Shown: in pieces, positions 51,702 to 63,947 of the stretch
How the letters are laid out: each line of letters begins with the position of its first letter
Numbering within the stretch: position 1 is the stretch's first letter
Source: Pomacea canaliculata
Lineage: Eukaryota > Mollusca > Gastropoda > Architaenioglossa > Ampullariidae
Direction: 5' to 3'
Length of the DNA stretch: 64,000 nt
NCBI RefSeq assembly: GCF_003073045.1
Contig: NC_037603.1
Location: 13,274,192-13,338,191, forward strand
Position numbers and translations under genes: made by a program
The notes under the pieces: model-generated
Told to the model about the DNA's origin: nothing
The model's input: only the letters and a program-made list of their open reading frames with translations
Database searches by the model: none

Positions 51702-54700
51702 CTTACATTGTTATTTACACGATGAATAGTTGACTTATAACAACGAGAGTCATGATGATTTGAAATCTGACAAAGACCGCCTGATGTGAAAAGGAAGAAA
51801 ATTACTAAGATATTTTTCATTATGTTATATTATCGCTCTTTCACTGTTTATGGAAAATGTTAAATCAGATAAAGAAGAAATTGACAAAAGATCAGGGGCG
51901 ATCAGGATAGTTGTTAAGAATGTAATGATTATATATCACCTACGATTCTGTCCTGGTTAAGATTAAATTTATTTAATTGACCTCACCAATGAGTGGACTT
52001 TTTTTAAAAATTAGAACATCACCACGTAGAGTTCTACAGTCTACACGACAAATCGTGTTGAGGATGTTATCACGTTCTCCAGAAATTAGTACAAGGGTTT
52101 TAAAGGAAAGAGCATGTGCTTCTACAAAAGGTACTACTTAACTCACCGAGCACAGAAAAAGGTCAAAATCTTGACATTGTCATTGTCATCATTGACATAA
52201 TTATTGCCCCAGCTCTTCCAATGATAGAAGACTTTACGCCGGAAATATACCCATGTACAATTTTGATGCCCGACGATGTTTGTAAGTTTGTCTCTTGAGA
52301 AAGGAAGAGAGAGAAAAAGGGGTAAATTCAATCATTTCTGGGAAAGAAAGTATTTTGTACTAATCACTACAGAGTGTGTGCCAAGACTGACAAAACATCT
52401 AAGATGGGAGAAGGGAAGCAACTCGCCATAGGGTGGGAAGGCCATACAATTTAAATGAGTTATCTGGCTTCTTACTTTCCCCTTGATCTCGGGAGCTGGT
52501 GTCTTTTCAGGTTCCACAATGACAGTGTCGGTCAAATGAAGATCACCGGAAGTGGCGGAGTTGTTGCCCGGCGTGACGTACTGGATAACGGCCAGACCCT
52601 CCGTGCCGCTAGCCGCGCATGCGCCGAGGCCTGTAGCTCGGAACCAGAACGAACCCTCCTCGCGCACCGCCGTCAGAACGAAGTCGTAACGCTCGGCACT
52701 CAGCATGTCGATGGAACCCACCTGTGACGTCAGTAAAACCGTTTACTTCGTCTTGAAAGAGGCCAAAGGTTAGATAGAAAAGAAGACAGACGGAAATGCA
52801 GGTAGAGAGTCCGATCGAGGCTGATTGTTGATTGTTCTAACCTTTCTTCACTATCTCACCACAAGAAAAATCTTACGCTGTTCCTTCTCATTGTTCATTT
52901 CATTGTTCCTCCCTACTTTAGATTCCTTCAGTTCGTGAATCAAAATCACTAATAATGGACGAATTAAACAATGCCCTCATTTACCTCGAAGGGCACGAAG
53001 GGTTTGCCGTCCGTGGCGATGAGCAGCAAGGTATGGTCGTCGACAGATATACGGAGAGGACAAAATAAAAAGCCGGCACTGACGATCCGGAAGCGATACC
53101 GAAAGCCTGCTTGAACGTTGAAGACAGCCTTGGGCAGTGTCAAGACCCCTGTGGGATCTTCTGCTCGACCTGACAAAATAAATAAGCGAGTTGAAACGAA
53201 ACGAAGCAAAAAGAAGGTATTTTTCACTCGTAAGAAAAGTAAAGGTAGTCTCCCGACATTTTCAGTGAGAAAAAAAACCCCTCTATGTGAGGGCGGTGCC
53301 CATCTCCTATCCCTCACTGCTTTACCTTTCCCAACCCTTTATTGAATCAAGTATTCATTTCCCACAGCTAAGTCGACAGGGCGAAGTTTGCTGCTCTACA
53401 CGGGTATCGAACCTGCGCGCCTCAGTTTGGATGCCAGCACTCGGCTATCCACTCCCAATCTGAATTTCTGCTTAATAACATCCGAAAAACGTATCCACGT
53501 ACAATCCTAACACTTCTGTCCTATCAACCTGTCAGTGCATGGTGTTGCTCATATAAATGTTTTGCGGTCCGAGACAAGAATACTCGGAGAAACACCCGCC
53601 ATTTTGCAGGTGCATCAGGCCTACCCACCATTGATGAGGATGGCCGAGAAGCCGCTGGTCTGGGCGTTGCCCATGTTGTTGATGGCGAAGACCTCGTCCA
53701 TTGGCTGGTCGGTCCATTCGTTGATTACGATCACGTGCTCTGGCAGATCGAAGTCGTAGAGGGAGATTTGAGGCTCCAGAGAAGGGGGCTGGCGGACCAC
53801 AAAGCTACCGAACATACCGTCCCCCCGTTGTACCCCGGCGTGCGCGTGCCACAGGTGTGTGCCCTCGTCCTCGATGTGAAACCTGCACGTGCAAGGATGG
53901 ATAGATAAATAAATAAATAATCTGATAGACACATAAATTGATGGATGGATAGACAAATACGTAGAGAAACATCTCCATAGAAAGACTGATAAAGGGAGAG
54001 ATCGATGACACAATAAATGGATGGATAGGAGAATGTGTGAATGAATTAACAGGCAATTAAATAGATGGATAGACTGATAAATAAGCAAACGTGTTTCAGT
54101 GGACATTAACAGACAGACTCGAAGGTAGAATACAGAAGGTTTTCTTTCATGTTATTTTAACATTTGATGGTACTTTCCAATCTCGAGTTATATTTCTGTC
54201 AGAAATAATTTATAAACTTGACGAATGAAATCATCAGCTCAGTTTGAAGTGACAGTTTGATAATGAAAAAGAAAACACCAAGAAGTGGAGGCTTTGACTA
54301 ACTTGTACTGAAAAGTGCCAAAGGTGATGGGGCACTGTGTTATCATTGGCACCCCGTCCATGTGCTGTGCATCTTTCTGGAGGATTCCATGCCAGTGAAT
54401 GCCAACTCCCTCAGTCATGGCCATGACGGCGTCCACGTCCACGATAACCGTGTCCCCCTCGCACACCTGTCAGGTGAGAAAAAGACGTAGAGTAGATGAT
54501 GTCCCCCTCCAACCATTTATTTCTGGGCATATACATACATTGACTAAACTAGGAACCAGGACGAGTGATTATAAACCCTAGAACACACCCACGCATACAT
54601 GAACACACATACGAACACGCTCGCTGCACCTGGATGGAGGGTCCGGGGACGATGCGGTTGACGGACAAGACGTTGCGGATGAAGCCGTTGGCGGTGATGC

Positions 54701-56026
54701 AGTGTCCGCGCAGGCAGTCGGTGACGTTACCGGAAGCGCACTCGTAGCAGGCCTTGGACATGGTTTGATATGTCTCGATCACGAAGTCGTATCGACACAC
54801 CATGGGCTCTCCGCCATCCTCGCACGGCCGGACACACTCGTGGTCCGAATAATCTGTTGGACACACAGACTCGTGAGAACACAGGAGTCAGTCGGTATTC
54901 ATCAACATTTTAGCACTTCCTACAAAGGTACTCTTTGAATAGCAAGTTTGTCCGACACAGGAAAGGTAAATGTAAAAGTACTTAGAACCATTGCTCCGAG
55001 TACCTCTACCACCATTACTCCCAATATTTCCTCCCTTCCCATGAGGTAGACTCTTCCTTTGGGGATCTTTGAGGGCGTTTGGGTGGATCCTAACTGATTG
55101 AAATACAAGAGAGGAGCGAGAATTTTAGAATGTCAAGGAATAATATTTAGCTTAAGTTTTCCAAGTATTACTAATTTTTTTTTTTTTTTTTTTTTGAGTC
55201 TTAGCGCAAGCGTTGGTTCATTCATTACATATCTCACAACAACATTCCCATGATTTATCTTAGGTCGAGAGGTCAAACACTAACACGCTCCTACATTATT
55301 TTTCTTTCTTGCAACCTTCTGTCAGACGAAAATGGCTGACATGTTAATTAAATTAACGGAAATGAGAAGAAAATGGCAAAAAGAGCGGAATTCGGACTAT
55401 AGTTATGAGTGTCTGGTCTCTGGGACACCGTCCTAGCTGCAAGATTCACTAAACACATCGCAATAAGTAATGTCTGATGTCACAGGGTAATGAGTCACTG
55501 ATAAGTAGAGTAAGTATAGATATACTTTACAATCTCTTCAACCTTATTTCTTTCATATTTTTTTATTGCAAAGTGCAGTACTTGTTGTCTACGTTGGCTT
55601 AAAAACTTTTTTCAAGAAAACCCCGCCTCTCTCGGTTTTTCTTTTTAATTTTAAAGAGATAAGTTTTGATAGTTTAAATCAAACGATGTTATATTTAGTA
55701 ATACTTTTTTCTGATTTGAGTTTTATTGACAATTAGTGAAAATTACATTGCTACTATAACAACAAACAGAAAATATAACGACTGCACAACAATTATACAA
55801 TTACCCACTACTCAAACCATTACTCGATATTTATACAGTTGGGACTTTGTTCCGAGGATTCTTACACGGATTATATAAACTGCAGAAAAAAATAATTTAA
55901 CCTGTCAGTGACGGTCTCCTACTTATTAATTTGAAATATTATTGACTCACCTGGCAACATCCGGGACTTTTGGGCCTGAACCCCGACGATGGCGAAGAAG
56001 ACGAGGAGCAGCAGAAGCGACTTCAT
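48315..56026 (-). CDS. Laccase-like multicopper oxidase A, membrane-anchored; single-base frame break in exon 7
   Basis: Twelve minus-strand exons: 56026-55951, 54853-54630, 54466-54303, 53882-53629, 53169-52985, 52721-52476, 51395-51070, 50463-50275, 49874-49727, 49383-49214, 49087-49046 and 48644-48315, about 784 residues. The signal peptide is [18 protein letters not shown]. All four copper motifs are present: HWHG (124-127), HLWHAHAG (164-171), [10 protein letters not shown] and [13 protein letters not shown], the last with the T1 Cys/His and an axial Met. The final exon has one transmembrane helix ([20 protein letters not shown]) and a short charged tail, giving a type I membrane oxidase. 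The family oxidises phenols or metal ions using O2, with roles in pigmentation, sclerotisation or iron handling. Exon 7 is 326 nt where phase and paralogue B require a multiple of three. The frame slips between EPNL and [10 protein letters not shown], so the sequence as given would lose the third and fourth copper motifs. The 42-nt exon at 49087-49046 has no counterpart in B. Confidence 0.9.
48925..49032. repeat. (AAT)n microsatellite
   Basis: About 108 bp of nearly pure AAT/ATA units, only 14 bp from the small exon (49046-49087) of laccase A and inside its last intron. Confidence 0.97.
49046..49087 (-). CDS. 42-nt candidate cassette exon of laccase A
   Basis: Bounded by CGTTTGTAG|CATCAC and CGTGGAA|GTGAGT, in phase 0 at both ends, reading [14 protein letters not shown]. 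It can be included or skipped without changing frame. It inserts a His/Ser-rich linker between the oxidase domain and the stalk before the membrane helix. Paralogue B has none. Evidence is splice-site quality and phase only. Confidence 0.5.
49888..49926. repeat. (ATC)n and (AATC)n microsatellite
   Basis: ATCATC followed by seven or so AATC units, directly upstream of the acceptor of laccase A exon 9. Confidence 0.9.
51626..51698. repeat. (CA)n microsatellite
   Basis: About 36 CA dinucleotides in laccase A intron 6. Open reading frames crossing it are artefacts. Confidence 0.98.
53376..53460 (-). repeat. tRNA-derived SINE head in laccase A intron 4
   Basis: The minus strand has an A-box-like GGATAGCCGAGTGCTGGCA (about 53450-53432) and a perfect B-box GGTTCGATACC (about 53412-53402). 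It looks like the 5' part of a Leu/Ser-type tRNA, but flanking acceptor-stem pairing is not evident, so a SINE is preferred. Confidence 0.6.
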
Positions 56027-56737
56027 GGCGCAGGACTTGAACTGTGGATGCTCCAGACCGCGAGCTCCTGCCTCCCTGCGGGTCCGAGTAGTTACAGCAA
56101 CTATTGCACACCTGTGGTAATTACCTGTCCGCACTGCTGAAGATACTGCAATACTTGTGCTGAGGTCAGAGATAGGATGCGACGGCGAACTTCACACGTA
56201 GGCAGTTCAAATCAACTCAGCTGACTGGTGATTATCTCGGTGTGTCCACGTAATATCGGGTGGAATATGGGGTGCGAGGGTACAAGAATTCACCATCCAC
56301 AATGATGTTATTTTCTGTGCGAACGTGCAATATGGAAGTGTGTTTGTGTGTGTGTGTGTGTGCATTCTTGTATGTGTGTGTGTGCATCCTTCAGTGTGTG
56401 CGTGGGTGAGAAGGGTAGAAATTAAAGAGAAAAAATTTGCTATTTTGGTCTCGGTGATTTTCTTGTTTTAAAATGCAGTCATATCAGCACACCATTGTAA
56501 TAGTATTGCGATTATTACATGAAGATTCTAAAGTTGCTATTTTGGCAATTACTATTTCCGATTTAACTTCGAGTTCCCAAAATATCTATAACTCATATCA
56601 CGCTGTTGTCCGTATTTTTAAGCTCTGTTCTTCAAGCACAGAAGTTAATAAGTGTAACATTTCGTGAGATAACATTTCAACTGGCCTTAGTTTGGGGCGT
56701 AGGGGGTAAGAAACGACTGGAAACAAAGGTGGAAAAT

Positions 56738-56768
56738 AATAATGATGATGATGATGATGATGATGATG
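56738..56768. repeat. (GAT)n microsatellite
   Basis: About nine GAT units. The poly-His or poly-Asp open frames over it are artefacts. Confidence 0.9.
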
Positions 56769-57766
56769 GCTACTGCCAGACATTTTTTTCCAGTTAACTA
56801 CTAAAACGAGGCAGGTGTGTCCAAAGCTTCCGGTTTAGTCACATTCATTGTTTAGGCTCGCTGAGACTAACAGAGGAGAACTTCGCAAGAGGCTAAGAGT
56901 TGGTCTCGGCAGACAGACAGCAGTCCACCTGTACACCTCAGTGCCCCTTCTTTCTTTTTCTTTGCCATTGAAACACGCACACACACACACAGACTGATTA
57001 TTGCTCTTCTAAACCAGGATACATAGACTGACAAGGGAGGTACCTCACTCACAAATACTCCACGAAATTTAATAGATAACCGAAGTATGTACCAAACAAA
57101 TCCTGGTGAGGTGGCGATAAAGTTTCGCACTCATTAGTCGACAACGAGTGCATGAATGTCAACAACTTTATTTTGTGGAGCAAGAGACTTGATGAAGGCT
57201 GTCCTGATAGGGAGCTGGTGTTTGTGTAACAAACAGACTACTACAGACCTTGAAGCCTGTTACTGAACACAGTATGCTCACTACAAAAATTGTACCAAGA
57301 TTCGAGCAAGAGTGCATACATAAGCACACCCACAAGCACAAGTTTAAGAAAGAAAGAAAGCGATAAAAAGGATATTCAAAGAGGATGGACAGACAAAATA
57401 AAATAAAAATTGAAATAATATAAATGAAAGGGTGAGAAGAGAAACAGTGGTGTCGTATCGTAAACCTGCTTGCTTATTTGTTTGACAGATTGATTAGTAA
57501 TTAACTAGTAATTAATTAATTAGTAAACACCTGCTAGTCATGATGAGATCAAAGACAGTGGCCTCTCCCTATTGTCTATCATTACATCACACGCTGTACC
57601 ACTCACCCCTCCACTTCATCAGCGATGACATACAACGATCACAACCAGAAATTCACAAATAGAGAATAGTGAAAAACATCAATGGTGCTTTTCCTTTTTT
57701 ATTGATAATATGCAGAGAAATATTTATCAGTTGTAACCTCCGCCTGTAACAGAAGTGCTTTGGCTG

Positions 57767-57824
57767 GACAATAACAATAACAATAACAATAACAATAACA
57801 ATAACAATAACAATAACAATAACA
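57767..57824. repeat. (AACAAT)n microsatellite
   Basis: About nine hexamer units. The poly-Leu open frame on the minus strand is an artefact of this repeat. Confidence 0.95.
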
Positions 57825-58448
57825 TTAATGCTGATAAAAGATGGTTTGCCCCTGATTCAATATTACAAACATGCTGATCAGTCCGGAGTAAAACAGATGT
57901 TGACAATAAAATCACTTTCTATACAATTGTGAAGCATACAAAATAAATGAAATATTTTATTTCTCCAAACATAGAGAGTAGAGTAGGTATTCTAAGAAAT
58001 GATCATATAACCTCTGTAGCAATGTACACAGCCCAAGCAATTGTTTATTGCTAAACAATTTCAGTGGCCACAAGTTCTATAAATTATATCAAGTTGTAAA
58101 TAAGAATAATTAAGACATCGATTCAAAATGAAAGTAGTACACAGAATATATGTTTCTATTTATCTGCAATCTCAAAATAAGGAACACTGTAATGAGACTT
58201 ACATTTAAATGCATGATGGTCATACATAATTTTATGGCTGATGGTCACAGATATATTTCTGGATTAGAACTGAACTAAAATTTTCATTTTTACATGTTGG
58301 TTTCAATATTTTGCTTTGATTTGTCAAAAGTATGTTTGAATATTCCCAATCTCATAATGGTAAAGTAAATTACATTAAAGTTATACAATATAAAATGTCA
58401 AGTGTCGAGTACATTGTTTATTTTCGATTATTTCTTGTGACCAAGACA

Positions 58449-61400
58449 TTAGTGTTTATAACCGTTAAACATCAGGTGATTGTTAGGCTCATCGATGTCC
58501 AGTTTTATTTTGCTGTCAGAGACGAAACTTGGGAGTTTGGACCACTGGTAGTGGCCATGTCCGAGGTTCCTCAGCCACAAAATGGACACCAAGAGGGCAA
58601 GGACGACGACTGCCATGCCCAGACCAAGGATGGTCACAAGAGCCCATAGAGGAAGCGTTGACACTCCAGAGTTAGCTACATCATAGTTCTTGCAATCGGA
58701 ATGACCAGCTGTACTTTGGTATTCGGATTCTCTCTGAATTAACGGAAAAAGTCAATTGGTGAATAACATTCCCCAAGATCTGTTCATCATCATTTTTGCG
58801 ATTTTCTAATTTGTTTTTCTAAACATTCAGTAACATTCATTACACATGAAACAAAGTACAGTCAAAATTAAAAAATTAAATTAAAAAGAAACCACAAAAA
58901 TAAACATACAGGAACATCTAAACACAAAAATGGAATTTAAATGTCGCAAAAGTAATTCTTGACCTTTATTAGGGATTGCAACATATCCAAACGCATGTTA
59001 TGTGGGTTTCTGATACAAAAATGACCCATAGTCATACCTGAGGTGAAAGTGATCCCCCTTCCAGAAAGTCCTCATCTGATGTCCACACAGGCTCATAGGG
59101 GCCACAACGGGGGAATCCTCTCGGGACAGGCGGCAGCCCCCCTCGTCTGTCGACGACTTCCAGAGAAACAGCCATTCCCATTTCAGCATGAAACTCGAGA
59201 TGGCAGTGCATGAACCATATGCCTGTCATCAAGCAGAGAAAAAACATATCTAGAGGCGAATTGCATATTTTGTAAAGTTTATTTTCCACTATTTAAACCA
59301 CCGATCTTAAAGTACTAAGTAGAGAAGTTGTTGAAGGCACCTCGCCGCCATCTTGCTACCCACAGCTTTTAATTTCTGTCCTAGCTTTCCTTTTGTATTG
59401 ATGTAGATACTCGTTACTCTTTCCTACTTTGTGCTTGTGTCAGTGGAACATGGACTCACCAGGGTTGTCTGCAACGAATCGGATGACAACAAAGCCACCG
59501 TTAGGTAGCGCCACTGTGTCTTTGAATGGCGCCAGGTGGAGCTTGCGTGCTATCAGTCCCTTGCTGTCCAGCTGACGGAATAACTCTGGGGACATTAACT
59601 GCTGCAGCTGTGCCATTGAAACATTAAGTATATCAGCATCATTACTGAATTTCAATTTTCTCTTGAGATATTTCTTGTGCAGTAAATAGATACGATGAAG
59701 TAAATAAAAATATACGGAAAATATATATACGTGCATGCACACAGTTGTAAAGATAGACAAATATTGAAAGTAAGAAGTTTGAACGATTGATATTGAAAAG
59801 TATTAATAAATGTACTTTACTCTGTCTATAGCCACGACTCTGAAGCTGAAGCCGTGCAGATGTATGGGGTGGGTGTACCCGAGATTGGGGTTGGAGCTGG
59901 TGATGACCATCTCGACCACGTCGCCGACATGGACTCGGAGAATGTGGGTACATTCACACCAGTCGCCTATACAGTTGTCTCCCAGCGCCGAGCTGTTGCA
60001 TAGTTGACTCTGCAAGAGAACAATGACAGACAGACAGACAGACAGACACACACACACACAAACACACAGACACACAGACAAAGATGGAGGGAGGTATGGA
60101 GGAGTAAGTCTCCTAAAATTAAATAGTTACTTTAAACAATTACAAAAATTAAATGTAGTGTCATTCCCCCACAGACTAATTTAACATCAACCTCCATATT
60201 GACTTCATGACCCACAGCTTCACTGACGTGTCCTGCGCCAAGAAGTCGACCCCATGACCCCGACCCACCTCTGGCATTTCTCGTCGCTGAGGAAGCAGCG
60301 GCACTGGTCCTAACTTGTTGGTGATGTTGTTGACCTGTGGCGAGGCAATTTTTGGGTATGAGCCCCTGGTGGCGGGGTAAAGGTCAGGGTCGTAGAAGTG
60401 GAGGTTGCTGATGTTTCGGAGGCCAAAGTGCAGGAAGAACTGATGGTCGGGTTTCTTCAAGAGGCTGTCATCGTCCTTAGCCAGAGCGTCCATAGCCAGC
60501 AGCTGCGAGCGCGAGTCGCCGAGTGTCTCAGGTCGGCCTCGTTCTGGTACTGGCCTGGCCTCCATCTGCCAGTAGTTGAACATCTGTGGGGTAGAGTAAA
60601 CAGGTTCAACTGTAGGTTATGGACCTAAAAACAACCACGTCTTTTGAACACACAATGAGCAGAGAGAAAAAAAAGGAATGAAAAAAAAATGTCTGGAACT
60701 GGAGGAAAAGGGGAATATGCATGGATTGGTTCTTTCTCTTTGGGTGAACAATTTCATCAATAACTTTGACTAACTTTACGAGCGAAGAGACGAAAAAATT
60801 CGATGAGAGAAATTGTGTTACATTTCCGTTATTTTCCGGCGCCGGTCGTTCAACGGGAACCGTCAGGGCATCGTCCTGCAGGTGCTGTTGGTCGTCGGTG
60901 ACGTAGTAGAGGATGGCCCGCTCCTCCAAGCCCTCCTCCTTCTCGCAGTCGCCCAGCCCTCGTGCGCGGATCCAGAAGGGCCCTTTCTTTTTGACTGTGG
61001 TGAGCACGAAGTCGTATCTCTCCGCGCTCAACATGTCGAAAGACCCGACCTGTCGGCACATTCATTAGTCAGAATCAGTGGATGAGAACATGAACAGGAG
61101 GGTGTTTTGTCGAATGGGTGGGCAATGGGTAGATGTTGATTATAGAGTTGAGGGATTGAGCGGATGCCAATATTTATTTTTTTAAAGCATCATCCTGCAT
61201 TAAAATTTATCGATGGCGACTGCAGGGCAGATGACCCTTTCTATCCTCACCTCATATCTCTCGAAGGGTCTGCCGTCCGAGGCAATAAGTAGCATCGAAT
61301 GGTCGTCAATGGAAATCCGGATCGGGCAGAATAAGGTTCCAGCATTGATAAACCTAAACCGGTATCTGAAGCCCCTTTTGACCCTGAAGACAGCTCTGGG

Positions 61401-62852
61401 AAGGCGTTTTGTGGCACTCCACGCACGACCTAAAGAACCAAGTTAGAACTTACCTTTCAAATCCTTCTCTTTAACAATTATTTTTTATTTTCTTAAAGAC
61501 GTAAAGACATCCCTCCATTGCAAACTGAAACCATTCTTCTGCTTTAAAATTATTATTTTATTACTCTTGTAAATTTTCAATGCTTTCACGCAGCCAAGAA
61601 GCTGCAGACCTTCGAACAAAACAAAACAAAACAAAACAAAACAAAACAAAACAAAACAAAAACAAAACAAAACAAAACAAAACAAAACAAAACAAAACAA
61701 AACACTTACCGTTGATCAAAATGGTGTCAGCACTTTCTCCTTGGCCACGAAAGGCAGCCTCGGTGAGCACCTCGTCCATGGGAGTGTTGGTCCACTCGTT
61801 GACCACAACAACATGTTCAGGCAGGTCGTAGTCGTATAATTTGCCCTGGAGGTCCAGCTGCTGCGGGACACGGACAACGAAGCTGCCGAAGAGCCCCTCA
61901 CCTCGCTGAATTCCGGCGTGTGCGTGCCACAGGTGAGTGCCACGTCCTCCACCCGAAATCTGCAAGACACAGGGTTGAGAACATCGCCCCCTTGACAGAA
62001 CTGTCTTTCCTATTGCCATTCTCTTTGCCTCTATTTCGAGAAGGAATAAACTTTTTGCAGCCTTTTGCAATACTGTGTAGCTGGCACCCTCCCATTGTTC
62101 AAATTGACAACCAAACAAAACTACAATAATCACCCTCAGAACTGCTGGTAAGTCAAGTGGAATGACTTGCTACAAAAATTATGTGTTTATGTGTTTAGGG
62201 TGAAGAGGTCTATGCCCCAGAGTCACAGGACTATGTAAGAGAGTTCTCCCGTGGCTAGTCCTGCTCGTGCACTGATACCTGTATTGAAAAGAGCTCCCAG
62301 CAGGTATAGGGCACTGTGTCAGCATGGAGACCCCGTCCATGTAAGGAGACTCGTTCTGGAGGATTCCGTGCCAGTGGATGGTGATCCCCTCTGACATGGC
62401 GACATATGATGTGACATTCACGACCACAGTGTCACCCTTGCATACCTGCAGTCAGCAGTCAACATATATACAATCTTGTGGTCATCAGTCAACAACATGT
62501 CTCACCTAGGGATTAATGTGACGATTGAATTCCCTGTTCAAAATATTCAATCGAGTTCTAATTTGATACTAAGTTAAAAACAAATGTCTCCCTTATCTAC
62601 ATTCATCATCATCCTGTTTGTCACTGACCTGTACGGAGGGCCCTGGCAGGATGCGGTTGACTGTCAGGACGTTCCTGACGACCCCGTTAGTGGTGATACA
62701 GTGTCCCCGAAAACAGTCCGTGATGTTACCGGAAGTGCAGTTGTAGCATGCGCGGGACAAGGTGGAGTAACTCTCCACAACGAACTTGTACTGACATTCC
62801 TTCGGCTTGGCGTCCTTCACGCAGGTTCGAACACACTCATGGTCGGAGTAAT
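58449..62852 (-). CDS. Laccase-like multicopper oxidase B, membrane-anchored; first exon not in view, single-base frame break in exon 4
   Basis: Ten minus-strand exons are seen: 62852-62629, 62445-62279, 61959-61710, 61429-61251, 61049-60822, 60583-60269, 60009-59821, 59607-59460, 59222-59038 and 58733-58449. They correspond to exons 2-10 and the last exon of laccase A with the same phases. Copper motifs are [22 protein letters not shown] and HCHLEFHAEMGMA. The last exon has a transmembrane helix (ALVTILGLGMAVVVLALLVS) and a short tail ending NGYKH. The signal-peptide exon should lie above 62852 but was not found before 64000. In exon 4 the sequence before HLWHAHAG lacks one base relative to A (FRVED, then a slip before [10 protein letters not shown]), and the exon is 250 nt where 251 would fit. 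As written the frame is lost at the second copper motif. Otherwise the gene looks functional, and it is clearly a tandem paralogue of A. Confidence 0.9.
60030..60080. repeat. (GACA)n/(CA)n microsatellite
   Basis: Compound short tandem repeat in the intron just upstream of laccase B exon 8. Confidence 0.9.
61613..61704. repeat. (AAAAC)n pentanucleotide microsatellite
   Basis: About 18 units with one imperfect unit. It lies in laccase B intron 4 and ends only a few bases from the donor site (plus-strand ACTTAC|CG at 61705-61710). Confidence 0.97.
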
Positions 62853-63947
62853 CTGTAACAGACCAATAGTTACAGCGGGTTCGAAACCTCTTCCTCCTAA
62901 TTTCTCTGTCTTTTGTGTGCGGTTACTCCTTAAACATAAATACACAGGTGCTCGTGGTTGATGCTGGATGCTTTGTTCAGCAGACATCGCCTCTCATTTT
63001 TGTCGCTCGGTTTCTTCCTGGACCGATAAATATTTTCTTCAACTCCTGATCGCTTCTTGTGTGCAGGGACGTGGCTCATAAACAAATCTCTCCCTCTCTC
63101 TGTATGGTCTCTGTTGTTTTGTCTGTCTGTCATTGTTTGTTTCTGACCCTGTCTAACCCTCCACCCCAACTTTTTTTGTTTCCTTGAGACTACTTTGTCG
63201 ATTCTCCAAGGTTTCAAAACATGTTCATTGCCAGACATTGCAAGAACAACTTTCCTTTGCAACTACAGACTTTATTTATTGGAAGTACTAAATACCATAC
63301 ACTTCTGCGCATATCTTTCGCACCTCTAGTTACGAAATGGTCCATAATTCTAGTCAGAGAAATGCATTCGTTCAGCCAGCAAGTAAACTACCCACACAAA
63401 CAAATAGTCTACCACATTTATATATTTCATATTTTCCTTCACGTCCTCGTCTGTCCCTTCTTTCTCGTCATAAACGAGAAGATGCAGCTTTCAAGTTTTA
63501 TATTTTTGTGGCTTCTAAACCAGTGAGGGTTCTTTAAAAAAGAAAATTAGATAATAAAATATACTGGGTGCAGCCTATATACATCTGAGCTTAATAGGAA
63601 AGTAACTGTTCCGTTGACGGTTGTTACCTGACGGAGGTCAGGACCTCGTGAGTTATCTCTGATAAAACGGACGAGAGATGTGTAACGGATCAGGTGCATA
63701 GCGACATCTGTACCACACGCTATCTCCATAGTGAGTGGAATACAAGCGACCTCATCACATATCTCAGATACCCTATGATGTCACCAGAAGGAGGACAAGA
63801 AAAGACTATTTTAACTTAAGAGTTGTGTCTCCTGATTCTCTTGCATCAGCAAAAAAAGATATCAGAAAGTTTCTATCTTAAATATGTCTTAGTTTCGGGA
63901 CGCAAGGGCAACCATCAGCCATGACTGCATCTCAGTGTCTGATGTTT
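62853..63947. other. Presumed first intron / upstream of laccase B
   Basis: No signal-peptide exon with a GT donor and matching phase was found on the minus strand. The open frame at 63547-63729 is not a signal peptide and its phase does not fit. Nothing else is recognised. Confidence 0.5.

Larger units (their letters stand above)
56027..58448. other. Interval between the two laccases
   Basis: Promoter side of laccase A (just above 56026) and presumed 3' UTR of laccase B (below 58449). It contains GT-rich (56330-56400), GAT and AACAAT microsatellites and a long stretch without recognisable genes. Confidence 0.65.

Noticed and set aside
51608-51820. Open frames made of alternating Val-Cys or Thr-His
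   Set aside because: They are translations of the CA microsatellite.
53376-53460. Functional tRNA gene
   Set aside because: A and B boxes are good, but I could not find paired acceptor-stem arms around them.
57727-57915. Poly-Leu open frame resembling a signal anchor
   Set aside because: It is a translation of the AACAAT microsatellite.
61561-62133. Continuous frame joining laccase B exon 4 to a Phe/Cys/Leu repeat
   Set aside because: The repeat part translates the AAAAC microsatellite in the intron; the exon ends at the donor at 61710.
63547-63729. Candidate first exon of laccase B
   Set aside because: It has no hydrophobic signal core, and its donor phase (0) does not match the phase needed by exon 2 (one base carried over).
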